DNA of 64,000 bases. Source: Prevotella scopos JCM 17725 (lineage in GTDB: Bacteria; Bacteroidota; Bacteroidia; Bacteroidales; Bacteroidaceae). Positions 54,988-63,831 of this stretch are shown here, in pieces (the stretch's first letter is position 1; each line of letters begins with the position of its first letter). The position numbers and the translations under genes are program-made. The DNA lies in the NCBI RefSeq assembly GCF_018127785.1, contig NZ_CP072390.1, forward strand, positions 620,001 to 684,000, written 5' to 3'. The notes beneath the pieces are model-generated. The model was given only the letters and a program-made list of their open reading frames with translations. It searched no databases and was not told the DNA's origin.

Positions 54988-55329
54988 TCAGCTCTTTTGC
55001 TGTTTTAGGTAGATAAACTCACAGATATAGATGCTAATGCCCCAAAGAATGTAGAAAATTCTTTCATAAGGCATAGTCGATTGTGGCATCCAAAGATAAA
55101 TGTAGTAGAGTAAGGCTAAGGAGGAAGTAGCTAAAAAGATGTATTTTCGTTTCTTGTTTCCTCCGAATATTGAGAATGAAATTATAAAACTAATAACATA
55201 GAGCAAGGTGCTATAAAGGTATAGTATACCTGTTCCCACATCGTGACCATTCCTGAAGGTGTTCTGTACAAAACTTACTCCAAGAATATAGATTACAGTG
55301 AAAACAGATATTGATACAGTCTTATTCAT
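54988..55329 (-). CDS. Small membrane protein, unknown function
   Basis: 113 aa with about four hydrophobic segments (5-20, 32-52, 63-78, 88-107), so an inner membrane protein. Its start overlaps the stop of the upstream radical SAM gene by 4 bases (ATGA type), so the two are translationally coupled. No known family recognised; an accessory to the radical SAM protein is possible. Confidence 0.75.
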   Translation of the reverse strand: MNKTVSISVFTVIYILGVSFVQNTFRNGHDVGTGILYLYSTLLYVISFIISFSIFGGNKKRKYIFLATSSLALLYYIYLWMPQSTMPYERIFYILWGISIYICEFIYLKQQKS

Positions 55330-56237
55330 TTGTCTGATTGAACTTTATTATTCAACTTTTCTTTCATATAGTTATGAAGGCGATGTGTAAACTCATAGTT
55401 CTTCAGTCCCCACTTTGGAGCGATGAGGAGGTCGGGAGGACTCTGGCTGACAAAGCGTTCGAGTACTAGGTCGGGGCGGAGAAGGCTAATGTAATCTGCT
55501 ATGAGTTTGATAAACTCTTCAACCGTATAAAGGTGAAATGACTTTTCAGCGTACATCTTTGCAAGACGTGTTCCACGGATAATCTGTAACTGATGAATCT
55601 TCAATGTTGTCAAGGGAAGAGAAGAGATGATAGGTGCTTGTCTTAAACTCTCTTTTGCATCCTCACCAGGTAGTCCGAGGATGATATGTGCACCGACACG
55701 AATACCACGTCGGGCAGTCTCTTCAATAGCTTTGCGAGCACAGGCAAAGTCATGCCCACGATTAACCAGTCGTAATGTTTCATCATTGCAGGTTTCCACA
55801 CCATACTCAACGATGAGGAATGTGCGGCGATTCAGCTCCTCAAAGTAATCTAAGAGGTCGTCATTAATGCAGTCGGGACGTGTACCGATAACTAGTCCAA
55901 CCACATCCTCCACGGCAAGTGCTTCCTCATAGAGCTTCTTTATGTGGTCGTTAGTGCCGTATGTGTTTGTATAGGCTTGAAAATAAGCAAGATATTTCAT
56001 CTCAGGGTATTTCCCAGAGAAGAATCTTTTGCCGTCTTCAAGCTGTTGAGTAACGCTTTTCCCATTATCACAATAGGCAGGATTAAAGGTTTGATTATTG
56101 CAGTAGATGCAACCACCACGCCCTATTCTTCCGTCTCGGTTAGGACAGGTAAAGCCTGCGTTAACCGATATCTTCTGTACTTTGTAAGGGAACTGAGAGC
56201 GTAGCCAGTTCCCGAAGTCGCAATAATATTGTTCCAT
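55326..56237 (-). CDS. TIGR01212-type radical SAM protein
   Basis: 303 aa. The Fe-S cluster Cys residues lie in FTCPNRDGRIGRGGCIYCNN (C-x10-C-x2-C spacing, unusual for radical SAM but typical of this family). Further blocks: EYGVETCNDETLRLVNRGHD and GAHIILGLPGEDAKE. It resembles the elongator Elp3-like TIGR01212 group, whose substrate is still unclear; tRNA modification is suspected. Translationally coupled to the membrane protein at 54988. Confidence 0.92.
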   Translation of the reverse strand: MEQYYCDFGNWLRSQFPYKVQKISVNAGFTCPNRDGRIGRGGCIYCNNQTFNPAYCDNGKSVTQQLEDGKRFFSGKYPEMKYLAYFQAYTNTYGTNDHIKKLYEEALAVEDVVGLVIGTRPDCINDDLLDYFEELNRRTFLIVEYGVETCNDETLRLVNRGHDFACARKAIEETARRGIRVGAHIILGLPGEDAKESLRQAPIISSLPLTTLKIHQLQIIRGTRLAKMYAEKSFHLYTVEEFIKLIADYISLLRPDLVLERFVSQSPPDLLIAPKWGLKNYEFTHRLHNYMKEKLNNKVQSDK

Positions 56238-56292
56238 TCCTTTGCAAATTTACAGAATATTTTATATTTTTGTGCAGTTAAAACTTGAATTT

Positions 56293-58482
56293 ATGAAACG
56301 TATATTATTTCTTTGTGTATCAATGCTAACCGCATTTCATTTGATGGCAGGAGAACCTATTTCTTTGAAAGACATTACGAATGGCACTTTTGCTGCTAAG
56401 CGTATCTCGGGGGTTAATCCTTTGGAAGGAACTTCTGAGTTTGCTCAAATATCATCTGATGCCCGTCAGGTGGTAAAGTATTCTTTTAAGACGGGTAACT
56501 CCACTGGGGTTATCTTTGACCTTGCTGATGCTAAGGGTGAGCAATTAAAGTCATTCGATGATTATCAGATTTCAAATGATGGCAACCGACTACTTTTGCA
56601 AACGAATACGAATCGTATTTATAGACGTTCGTTCACAGCTAATTTCTATCTTTATGATGTTAAAACGAAGCAATTAAAGAAACTCTCAAAAGCTGGTGCT
56701 GAGCAGATTCCTACTTTCTCACCTGATGGCCGATATATTGCTTATGTCAATCAGAATAACATCTATATTACAGATGGTGAGAACGTAAAACAAGTTACTA
56801 CGGATGGTGAATTCAATAAAATTATCAATGGTTTACCAGATTGGGTGAATGAAGAAGAGTTTGGTTTTAATAATGCACTTGCTTGGAGTGCAGATAGTAA
56901 GACATTAAGCTGGATTAAGTATGATGAAAGTCAGGTAAAGACTTATACACTACAGTTCTACAAAGGTTCGCACCCAACATTTGAGCAGTTCGCTATCTAT
57001 CCAGGTGATTATAATTACAAGTATCCAAAGGCTGGTGAGGCTAACTCAAAAGTGAGTGCGTGGTCTTATAATCTGAGTGATGGTAAAGTACGCAAGTATG
57101 ATTTACCATTGGCTGCGGATGGTTATATTCCACGTATCAAGCAGACCTTCGATGCAAATAGAATTATCCTTTACACAATGAATCGCCATCAGGACGAGTT
57201 GAATCTTTATGCGGCTAACCCTCTTACAGGTGCTTGTAAATTGCTGATTAAAGAGAGTGTTCCAAAGTATGTAAAGGAGGAAGCAATGGAGGGTATTCGA
57301 ATTATGAAAGATCAGATTCTTGTTCCTTCAGACCGTGATGGTTATATGCACCTTTATTTATATAATAAGGATGGTAAGCTTTTACGTCAGATTGATAAGG
57401 GGAACTATGATGTAACAGAAATCTACGGTTATGATGAGAAGACGGGAAATACCTACTTCCAAGCAGCTGCACGTAAGCCAATGCAGCGTGAGATATATGT
57501 TGCAGATAAGTCAGGTAAGTTGACTTGCCTTTCTGCTCGTGCGGGATGGAATGTTGCTTCATTCTCTGGTGATTATAAGTATTTCCTCAATACATGGAGT
57601 GATAGCAACCACCCATACGTATTTGCTATCTATGATAACAAAGGTAAAGAGATACGTGAGGTGCTTAATAATAATGAACTGCAAGCAAAGTTGGCAAAGT
57701 ATGGCAACACTGGAGTTGAATTCTTTACATTTACAACTTCTGAGGGTGTGAAACTTAATGGTTGGATGGTGAAGCCAGCGGACTTTGATGCTTCAAAGAA
57801 GTATCCTGTTATTATGCATCAGTATAGTGGTCCGGGCAGTCAGCAGGTTGTAGATAACTGGAGTGTTGGTTCTATGGGTAGTGGTGCGATGTATGACTAT
57901 TACTTGACACAGAAGGGTTATATTGTTGTTACCATAGATGGACGTGGAACTGGTGCCCGTGGTGCGGCATTCGAGAAGTGCACTTATCTGAGACTTGGCG
58001 ACTTAGAATCAAAAGATCAGGTTGAAGCTGCTTTGTGGTTGGGTAAGCAAAGTTATGTTGATGCTTCACGTATAGGTATCTGGGGATGGAGTTTCGGTGG
58101 TTTCAACACATTGATGAGTATGAGTGAGGGACGTAATGCTTTTAAAGCAGGTGTGGCAATTGCTCCACCAACAAATTGGCGCTATTATGATTCTGTTTAT
58201 ACAGAGCGATATATGCGTACACCACAAGAGAATGCCGAAGGGTATGCTATCAATCCTATAAAGCGTGCAGAGAATCTTTATGGTAAACTTTTAATCTGCC
58301 ATGGTCTGACTGATGACAATGTTCATCCGCAGAATGCTTTTGAGTACTCTGAAGCATTAATACAGGCTGATAAGGACTTTAAGGAGAATCTTTATACCAA
58401 TCGTAACCATGGCATCTATGGTGGTAACACACGTAATCATTTGTTGCGCCAAGTAGCTGAATGGTTTATCGAAAATCTTTAA
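56293..58482 (+). CDS. Dipeptidyl peptidase IV
   Basis: 729 aa from ATG at 56293 (the 17 open codons before it are not part of the signal peptide). Signal peptide to about 19 (..AFHLMAG). An N-terminal beta-propeller (about 40-480) with EEFGFNNALAWSADSK carrying the Glu pair that binds the substrate N terminus, and a C-terminal hydrolase with the nucleophile Ser600 in WGWSFGG, Asp in HGLTDDNVH and His in NRNHGIYGG. It removes X-Pro dipeptides from proteins, in the periplasm or cell surface, fitting peptide use by oral anaerobes. Confidence 0.95.
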   Translation: MKRILFLCVSMLTAFHLMAGEPISLKDITNGTFAAKRISGVNPLEGTSEFAQISSDARQVVKYSFKTGNSTGVIFDLADAKGEQLKSFDDYQISNDGNRLLLQTNTNRIYRRSFTANFYLYDVKTKQLKKLSKAGAEQIPTFSPDGRYIAYVNQNNIYITDGENVKQVTTDGEFNKIINGLPDWVNEEEFGFNNALAWSADSKTLSWIKYDESQVKTYTLQFYKGSHPTFEQFAIYPGDYNYKYPKAGEANSKVSAWSYNLSDGKVRKYDLPLAADGYIPRIKQTFDANRIILYTMNRHQDELNLYAANPLTGACKLLIKESVPKYVKEEAMEGIRIMKDQILVPSDRDGYMHLYLYNKDGKLLRQIDKGNYDVTEIYGYDEKTGNTYFQAAARKPMQREIYVADKSGKLTCLSARAGWNVASFSGDYKYFLNTWSDSNHPYVFAIYDNKGKEIREVLNNNELQAKLAKYGNTGVEFFTFTTSEGVKLNGWMVKPADFDASKKYPVIMHQYSGPGSQQVVDNWSVGSMGSGAMYDYYLTQKGYIVVTIDGRGTGARGAAFEKCTYLRLGDLESKDQVEAALWLGKQSYVDASRIGIWGWSFGGFNTLMSMSEGRNAFKAGVAIAPPTNWRYYDSVYTERYMRTPQENAEGYAINPIKRAENLYGKLLICHGLTDDNVHPQNAFEYSEALIQADKDFKENLYTNRNHGIYGGNTRNHLLRQVAEWFIENL

Positions 58483-58624
58483 TGAGCTTCAGTAATGAGG
58501 CTATATTGTCTAGCTATCGATACATCTCAGTGTTACTATCTTTTTATAACGAGAAGAAAGTGGTTTGTTAAGAAGATGATGGGAATTCTATTTAATCGAT
58601 ACGTCTAACTGTCTTAAATAGTTC

Positions 58625-58676
58625 CTATAAAAAACTCGGATACTGATTATAATAATTCAGTGTCCGAGTTTTTTAT
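58625..58676. terminator. Bidirectional terminator between dpp and the pqqD-like gene
   Basis: AAAAAACTCGGA..ACTGA (58629-58646) pairs with TCAGTGTCCGAGTTTTTT (58657-58674) around a 10-base loop; it ends both converging transcripts. Confidence 0.9.
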
Positions 58677-58700
58677 GTATGATTCTCTTTTAAACTGCTA

Positions 58701-59105
58701 TTATCCAAAAAGACGCTTAAAGAAACTTTTCTTCTTAGGCTTTTCTTCTTTTGTTTCAGTGTTGTTCAGTGTGTCGTTTGCTACTTTACTAGCCTCCTCT
58801 TTGTCTGGTGTTGAGTCATCTTCTGGAATGTCATCACCTTCAATAATACCAGCAGTCCCCCATTGAGCAGCAAGCATTGAAGCATCCTTACGAGCTGTAT
58901 CCTTATCAATTTCATACTCATTGCAGATTAAATCTACAAGCGTATCTATTGTAAAGGAATCCATCTTTTGTACTTCTTCCCACAAGTATGCTGAACTTTC
59001 GTTCATTGATATGATATTGCTGAAGTCAATATTCTCATCTCCTTCTGCAACGATGATATGCTCTCCGCATACTTCACGGAGGTTAAAGCCTTTCTTTACT
59101 TTCAT
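58701..59105 (-). CDS. PqqD-family (RiPP recognition element-like) protein
   Basis: 134 aa. Residues 1-90 follow the PqqD/RRE fold: KKGFNLREVCGEHIIVAEG, then SMNESSAYLWEEVQKMDSFTIDTLVDLI and ARKDASMLAAQWGTAGII. The last 45 residues are an acidic then lysine-rich tail ending EKPKKKSFFKRLFG, which PqqD lacks and which may bind membrane or a partner. PqqD-like proteins bind precursor peptides for modifying enzymes, but no precursor gene or radical SAM maturase is next to it. It is the last gene of the rpoD-led cluster, 44 bases after the peptidase. Confidence 0.85.
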   Translation of the reverse strand: MKVKKGFNLREVCGEHIIVAEGDENIDFSNIISMNESSAYLWEEVQKMDSFTIDTLVDLICNEYEIDKDTARKDASMLAAQWGTAGIIEGDDIPEDDSTPDKEEASKVANDTLNNTETKEEKPKKKSFFKRLFG

Positions 59106-59148
59106 TCTTATTGATAGTTTATATAATAATCATTCTTTTAATGTCTCA

Positions 59149-59634
59149 TTAAATCGGTCCAAAGATAGGAATCCAAATACGTCTATAAAAGCCTAATAAA
59201 TATCTTCTGACAGGAAGAAGTCGAATCCAAAAAAAGCTATATAGCTTCCATTTTCGACAATCTGTGGTATCCATATCCTTCCGACCTTTTCGATAAAAGC
59301 CAATAACTGCACCTACAATGTTTTCTTTTTTGCAATGTTCAACTTTAAGATTGCCGTCACCACGTAAGGTGATGTTGTCGCCGTCAATTCTGTCTATGCG
59401 ATGTAAGACAAAATGATTTGGTGAGATCTCTGCTAAGACAGGGTCGCCAACCTTTATAGTTGAGGGTTTCACGAGCAATGCTTTATCGCGGTCGTTCTCG
59501 AGAAAGGGTCGCATGGAGTATCCACGAAGGCGTAATGTTACAGTATGACCTTCATTCAATATCTTGACAACTTCTGGTAAGAACTCTGCATTTGCAAACT
59601 GAATTTCAGAAGTAGTAAGTGTAGTCTTTGACAT
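59149..59634 (-). CDS. S24/S26-like peptidase (signal peptidase I family relative)
   Basis: 161 aa from ATG at 59634, 5 bases after the kinase-like gene's stop; a longer frame to 59667 overlaps it. The nucleophile is Ser in LRGYSMRPFL, and the general base looks like the His of FVLHRI; with LRGDGN it follows the Ser-His subset of S26 proteases rather than the Ser-Lys type. No N-terminal membrane anchor is present, but the end is basic and hydrophobic (WIRLLPVRRYLLGFYRRIWIP), perhaps a membrane-touching helix. It could process a small peptide or protein substrate. Confidence 0.85.
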   Translation of the reverse strand: MSKTTLTTSEIQFANAEFLPEVVKILNEGHTVTLRLRGYSMRPFLENDRDKALLVKPSTIKVGDPVLAEISPNHFVLHRIDRIDGDNITLRGDGNLKVEHCKKENIVGAVIGFYRKGRKDMDTTDCRKWKLYSFFWIRLLPVRRYLLGFYRRIWIPIFGPI

Positions 59635-59639
59635 AAGTC

Positions 59640-60527
59640 TTATCTTTTCGTTACAGTTTCGTAACAAATCTCTGCTGCTTCCTGATTAGGTAAGCAATGT
59701 AACGTAAATATTCTTCCTGCCTCAACAATCTTTGTTATGGTGTCGCAAACGCCATTATAGATGTCTGAATCCCATTTCATACTTGAACAAGAAGGCAAGA
59801 GAGATGCAAAAGCAGCAATCGGATTTGGCTTTTCAACAGAGTTTGTAGTTGCACGGTCAATACGTGTGATAGCTCCTAAGCGTGCTTTAATATTACGATA
59901 GCATGGCGTCTTACCGCTCCATGGACTACCATAAATCCAAGTCTCACCATCTATAATTCTTACGATAGGATTATCATCATTCATGAGGTCGCAACCTGGA
60001 ATATAACGTAACCACATGCTAACTTGTGTAGATTTTCCTGTGCCACTCTTAGCAATGAATGCATAACCATAACCATTGTTTCGAACAAGAGAAGCATGGA
60101 TTAGCAATGTCTTTTTATGTGCACCCGCAAAAGCGAAAATAAGCATCAGTGCGTTATTCAAGCCAAAGGTACGCATGTTTCTGTTGCCGTTGAGCGCACA
60201 TCGACATTCAGAGAAGTCCTTGTTGCCCTGTAACATACAACAATCAGCACCATTGATGTCTTTGATTATATACTGATAACTGCCATCATCAACACGGTCA
60301 ACAATGGTATCACCATTTCCTGTATCAAAAGCACGAATACGTTGTCTTCTTTCCTTAGGAATTGGTCGCAATGTATCATCAACTGTTAATCTAAAAAACA
60401 GATTCTTTGACGCATCTTTGATTCTGAATGGTTCAAATGAGTTTAACAAGTGCATTCCGTTGACACTTGTCTCACGGAATATAATCTGTATGTCAAAGTC
60501 AGCAATCCTGAAGTTATGTATTCCCAT
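59640..60527 (-). CDS. HPr kinase-like P-loop protein
   Basis: 295 aa. It has an N-terminal part of about 120 residues without a recognised domain, then ALLIHASLV-like KTLLIHASLVRNNG, the Walker A FIAKSGTGKSTQ (about 171-182) and CDLMNDDNPIVRI (HprK-like Walker B), followed by YGSPWSGKTPCYRN. This is the order of the HPr kinase fold and of HprK-like proteins found in lasso peptide and SynChlorMet-type gene sets, where some phosphorylate the precursor peptide. It lacks the phosphatase-related HprK C-terminal part. The substrate is unknown. Confidence 0.85.
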   Translation of the reverse strand: MGIHNFRIADFDIQIIFRETSVNGMHLLNSFEPFRIKDASKNLFFRLTVDDTLRPIPKERRQRIRAFDTGNGDTIVDRVDDGSYQYIIKDINGADCCMLQGNKDFSECRCALNGNRNMRTFGLNNALMLIFAFAGAHKKTLLIHASLVRNNGYGYAFIAKSGTGKSTQVSMWLRYIPGCDLMNDDNPIVRIIDGETWIYGSPWSGKTPCYRNIKARLGAITRIDRATTNSVEKPNPIAAFASLLPSCSSMKWDSDIYNGVCDTITKIVEAGRIFTLHCLPNQEAAEICYETVTKR

Positions 60528-60548
60528 CTTTACTTTCTATGCTTACTT

Positions 60549-61010
60549 TTACTTAAGATTGGCTTGTGGCTTCACTTGTGTCTCTTCATTTGAAATAAAA
60601 TTGTCAGGTGTTATAGTCTTATAGTTGAACTCTGCATCAGAGATAAACTTTACCTCATATTTCTTCTTACTCTTTTCGTATCTATTTTTCAGCGTCGTGA
60701 ACTGCTTCATTGCCTTAGATTCATTCTCAGCATACAATGTAACGCATGTTGGAAAGCTTTCAAGACCATTGGTTTGAAGATAATTGCGTAATTGATATGA
60801 GTAGTCCTCACGATTCGCAAGGAATTTTGTGCGGTCGTTTGCAAGGTATGCATCTACTTTTTGAATGTTGGTCATATAAACCGTTGAATCATTAAAAGAT
60901 GCAGCAAAACCGAACATATATACCTTTGCAGGCTTGTATCCTTTTGCGTTACTACTATTTACCCATCCAAGCAGAAGTACTGCTATGATTAATACCTGAC
61001 GTAATTTCAT
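60549..61010 (-). CDS. Secreted hypothetical protein in the rpoD cluster
   Basis: 153 aa. Signal peptide about 1-22 (LIIAVLLLGWVNSSNAKG). The mature part begins YKPAKVYMFGFAASFNDSTVYMT and has alpha/beta character, with NREDYSYQLRNYLQ, TCVTLYAENESKAMKQFTTLKNRYEKSKKKYEVKF, and a low-complexity end. It is 28 bases downstream of rpoD and 21 bases upstream of the kinase-like gene, so it is probably co-transcribed. I recognise it only as a short conserved Bacteroidota protein; function unknown. Confidence 0.8.
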   Translation of the reverse strand: MKLRQVLIIAVLLLGWVNSSNAKGYKPAKVYMFGFAASFNDSTVYMTNIQKVDAYLANDRTKFLANREDYSYQLRNYLQTNGLESFPTCVTLYAENESKAMKQFTTLKNRYEKSKKKYEVKFISDAEFNYKTITPDNFISNEETQVKPQANLK

Positions 61011-61038
61011 CTTGAATTATTATCTTACTATTTTATAG

Positions 61039-61902
61039 TTATTGTCCTAAATAAGCCTTCAGAACCTTACTATTGGTCTGCTGGCGTAGGCGCCTTATTG
61101 CCTTTTCCTTAATCTGTCTTACCCGTTCACGCGTGAGATTGTATTTACTTCCAATCTCTTCCAAGGTCATTTCACGTTGGTTTATTCCAAAGTATGCCTC
61201 TACAACTACCTTCTCTCTCTCTTCGAGAATCTGTAAGGCTCTACCTATTTCCTCGCGTAGGCTCTCTTCAACCAACTCTTTGTCAGTAGATGGTGTGTTA
61301 TCATTAGGAATGACATCTAACAAGCTACTTTGTTCATCGTCATAGAATGGTGCATCTACCGAAATATGACGCGAGTTAACTTTCATTGCATCAATGATCT
61401 TGTCTTCTGGAATATCCGTGTTCTGTGCAATCTCATCAATGCTTGGGCGACGCTCGTACTCTTGTTCGAACTGTGTCAAAATCTTATTAATTTTGTTGAC
61501 AGAACTAACTTGATTTAGTGGTAGTCTAATGATACGACTTTGTTCGGCTATAGCTTGCAGGATGCTTTGTCTTATCCACCATACAGCGTATGAGATAAAC
61601 TTGAAGCCACGCGTTTCATCAAACTTTTCTGCAGCCTTTATGAGTCCTACATTGCCCTCGTTTATTAGGTCGGGTAGGGAGAGCCCCTGGTTTTGATATT
61701 GCTTTGCAACAGAGACAACGAAACGTAGGTTGGCTTTAGTTAAGCGTTCTAACGCCTTTCGATCACCGTTTCTAATTTTCTGAGCGAGTTCGACTTCTTC
61801 CTCAATACTAATCATTTCTTCGTGACCTATTTCCTGCAGATACTTGTCAAGAGAAGCACTCTCTCGATTCGTAATCGATTTTGTGATTTTCAACTGTCTC
61901 AT
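61039..61902 (-). CDS. rpoD: Primary RNA polymerase sigma factor (sigma-70/SigA)
   Basis: 287 aa from ATG at 61902; the longer open frame to 61980 is contradicted by the promoter box at 61928. Regions 1.2-4 are intact: [25 protein letters not shown], region 2 with [38 protein letters not shown] and [13 protein letters not shown], and region 4 helix-turn-helix [29 protein letters not shown]. Region 1.1 is absent, as usual in Bacteroidota, where this factor reads the TTTG/TAnnTTTG promoters that are common here. It heads the gene cluster 58701-61902. Confidence 0.97.
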   Translation of the reverse strand: MRQLKITKSITNRESASLDKYLQEIGHEEMISIEEEVELAQKIRNGDRKALERLTKANLRFVVSVAKQYQNQGLSLPDLINEGNVGLIKAAEKFDETRGFKFISYAVWWIRQSILQAIAEQSRIIRLPLNQVSSVNKINKILTQFEQEYERRPSIDEIAQNTDIPEDKIIDAMKVNSRHISVDAPFYDDEQSSLLDVIPNDNTPSTDKELVEESLREEIGRALQILEEREKVVVEAYFGINQREMTLEEIGSKYNLTRERVRQIKEKAIRRLRQQTNSKVLKAYLGQ

Positions 61903-61927
61903 GTGCTTAGCATTATTTAAAGTGATG

Positions 61928-61936
61928 GCAAATTTA
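61928..61936 (-). promoter_or_regulatory. -7 box of rpoD promoter
   Basis: TAAATTTGC on the minus strand, 25 bases before the ATG at 61902. Confidence 0.6.
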
Positions 61937-62197
61937 CGCAAAATCAATGAGTTAAACAAATAAAAGAGTAAAAAACTCACCTAAGAATCTTGAATGTATC
62001 TATGTTATTTTTCTAGTCGGTAATTTTTCGTTTGTTACTTGTTGATTACCAGTAACTTTATTTGGTTCCGTTTGTTGTGTTTTCCAAATTTATTTAATAG
62101 AGATTATTTTGTGTGATTTGATGAGACTGAAGTATGATTTTAAAGGCGTTTTGTGACCTGTTCGGAGAATAAGCTGTTTGGCTATATACAAAAATAA

Positions 62198-62236
62198 ACT
62201 CCCCCATCCTTGTTTATTAAACAAAAATGGGGGAGT
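62198..62236 (-). terminator. Terminator of htrA
   Basis: ACTCCCCCAT (62198-62207) and ATGGGGGAGT (62227-62236), with inner TTGTTT/AAACAA pairing; on the minus strand TTTATTTTT follows. It is 38 bases beyond the stop. Confidence 0.88.
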
Positions 62237-62273
62237 CCTTAATGGTAGCTATTCAGCTGAAAGCTATTTGATA

Positions 62274-63740
62274 TTAGTCAGCAAGTGGAATAGCGAAATA
62301 AGCCTTCTTGCCAGTTGGGTATATACCTTGAACGTAGAGTACAGGATCTTTGCTGGTTGATGCCTTCTTAACGATGTTTTGTAAGTCATCAATGTTCTTC
62401 ACCATGTTTTCATTTACATTCTGAATGATAAATCCGCGACTGATTCCTGCAGTCTTCAAAGCACCATTGTTAACTTTTAATACTTCCAAGCCATAGCTGA
62501 TATTTAACTGCTTTTTAAGCTCATTTTGTACTGGACGGAACTGTCCACCAAGGATGTCAATGTCAGCCTGCTCAATTACTTTTGTCGTACCCTGGGCATT
62601 CTTCAGTGTGATAGTCTTTGAAACTTCCTTCTTGTTACGGATGTAGGTCACTGTTGCCTTGTCGCCAGGACGCTTGCTGTTGAGTGCTTGCTGAAGTTCA
62701 GACATGCGTGTTACCTTTTGTCCGTCAAACTTAGTGATAACATCACCCTTTGTCAGACCTAAGGCTGCACCATTGCCATCCTCAGACACTTCGTTTACAT
62801 AAACACCTGCGTTTGTACCGAGGTCAACGTTTTTACCCTCTTCCTTCTGTGTGTTGATGTAATTCAGGACATCACCACCTTGGATGCCGAGCATTACACG
62901 TTGTACGCTACCATACTTCTTAATATCATCAACAACTTTGTTCATGATGGAAGTTGGAATAGCAAAGCCATAACCGCTGTATGCACCCGTCTGTGAATAG
63001 AGCATAGCGTTGATACCAACCAGCTCACCCTGTGTATTTACCAATGCACCACCAGAGTTACCCTGATTGATGGCTGCGTCAGTCTGGATAAAGCTCTCGA
63101 TACCATTGCGTGTAGCACCCAAGCCACGTGACTTTGCACTTACGATGCCGGCTGTTACAGTATTGTTGAGGTTGTATGGGTTACCTACAGCAATTACCCA
63201 TTCTCCTACCTTCAACTTGTCGGAGTCGCCAATAGGAAGGGTAGGGAGGTTCGTTGCATTGACTTTCAAAAGAGCAAGGTCTGTCTGTTTGTCAGTTCCA
63301 ACGATGCGTGCAGAGAACTCACGATTGTCATTCAGTGTGATTGTTAATTCATCGGCACCCTCAACAACGTGATTATTTGTTACGATATAACCATCAGATG
63401 AAATGATAACACCGCTACCTGTAGCCTCCTTCTTAGGCGTCTGAACCTGTTGACGACGTGAACCATTACCTTGGTTAGGATTTCCAAAGAAACCAAATGG
63501 GTCAAAAAATCCACCAAATGGGTCATCTTGTACATCCACCATCTGTGTCTTAGAATTCTGGACATACTTGATGTGAACAACAGCAGGAAGTGCTTTCTCT
63601 GCTGCGTAAGTGAGATCAACAGGCTGACCAGGAGTTGCAGCTGGTGCTTCAGCTGCATAAACTTTGATGAAAGCGCCAGTAGAAAAAGCTAGGGCAGTAA
63701 CACATGCTGCACCAACCAAAAACTTTGATAAATTCTTCAT
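62274..63740 (-). CDS. htrA: Periplasmic serine protease DegP/HtrA
   Basis: 488 aa from ATG at 63740, which begins the signal peptide (KFLVGAACVTALAFSTGAF). The trypsin-like triad is present: His in VTNNHVVEGADEL, Asp in GTDKQTDLALLKV and Ser in INQGNSGGALVN. A first PDZ domain (about 300-380, VMLGIQGGDVLN.. and GAALGLTKGDVI) and a more divergent second PDZ (about 390-480) follow. It degrades or refolds misfolded envelope proteins. It is upstream of rpoD on the same strand but separated by its own terminator. Confidence 0.95.
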   Translation of the reverse strand: MKNLSKFLVGAACVTALAFSTGAFIKVYAAEAPAATPGQPVDLTYAAEKALPAVVHIKYVQNSKTQMVDVQDDPFGGFFDPFGFFGNPNQGNGSRRQQVQTPKKEATGSGVIISSDGYIVTNNHVVEGADELTITLNDNREFSARIVGTDKQTDLALLKVNATNLPTLPIGDSDKLKVGEWVIAVGNPYNLNNTVTAGIVSAKSRGLGATRNGIESFIQTDAAINQGNSGGALVNTQGELVGINAMLYSQTGAYSGYGFAIPTSIMNKVVDDIKKYGSVQRVMLGIQGGDVLNYINTQKEEGKNVDLGTNAGVYVNEVSEDGNGAALGLTKGDVITKFDGQKVTRMSELQQALNSKRPGDKATVTYIRNKKEVSKTITLKNAQGTTKVIEQADIDILGGQFRPVQNELKKQLNISYGLEVLKVNNGALKTAGISRGFIIQNVNENMVKNIDDLQNIVKKASTSKDPVLYVQGIYPTGKKAYFAIPLAD

Positions 63741-63822
63741 ATTCTTAATTATTTGTACGTTAAATACATTTATAGGTGTCAAGTCGTCATTAATAAAATG
63801 TCTTGTTGACAGGATTGTTATT

Positions 63823-63831
63823 GCAAATATA
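63823..63831 (-). promoter_or_regulatory. -7 box of htrA promoter
   Basis: TATATTTGC on the minus strand, 82 bases before the ATG. The 63783-64000 stretch shows no other feature. Confidence 0.5.
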
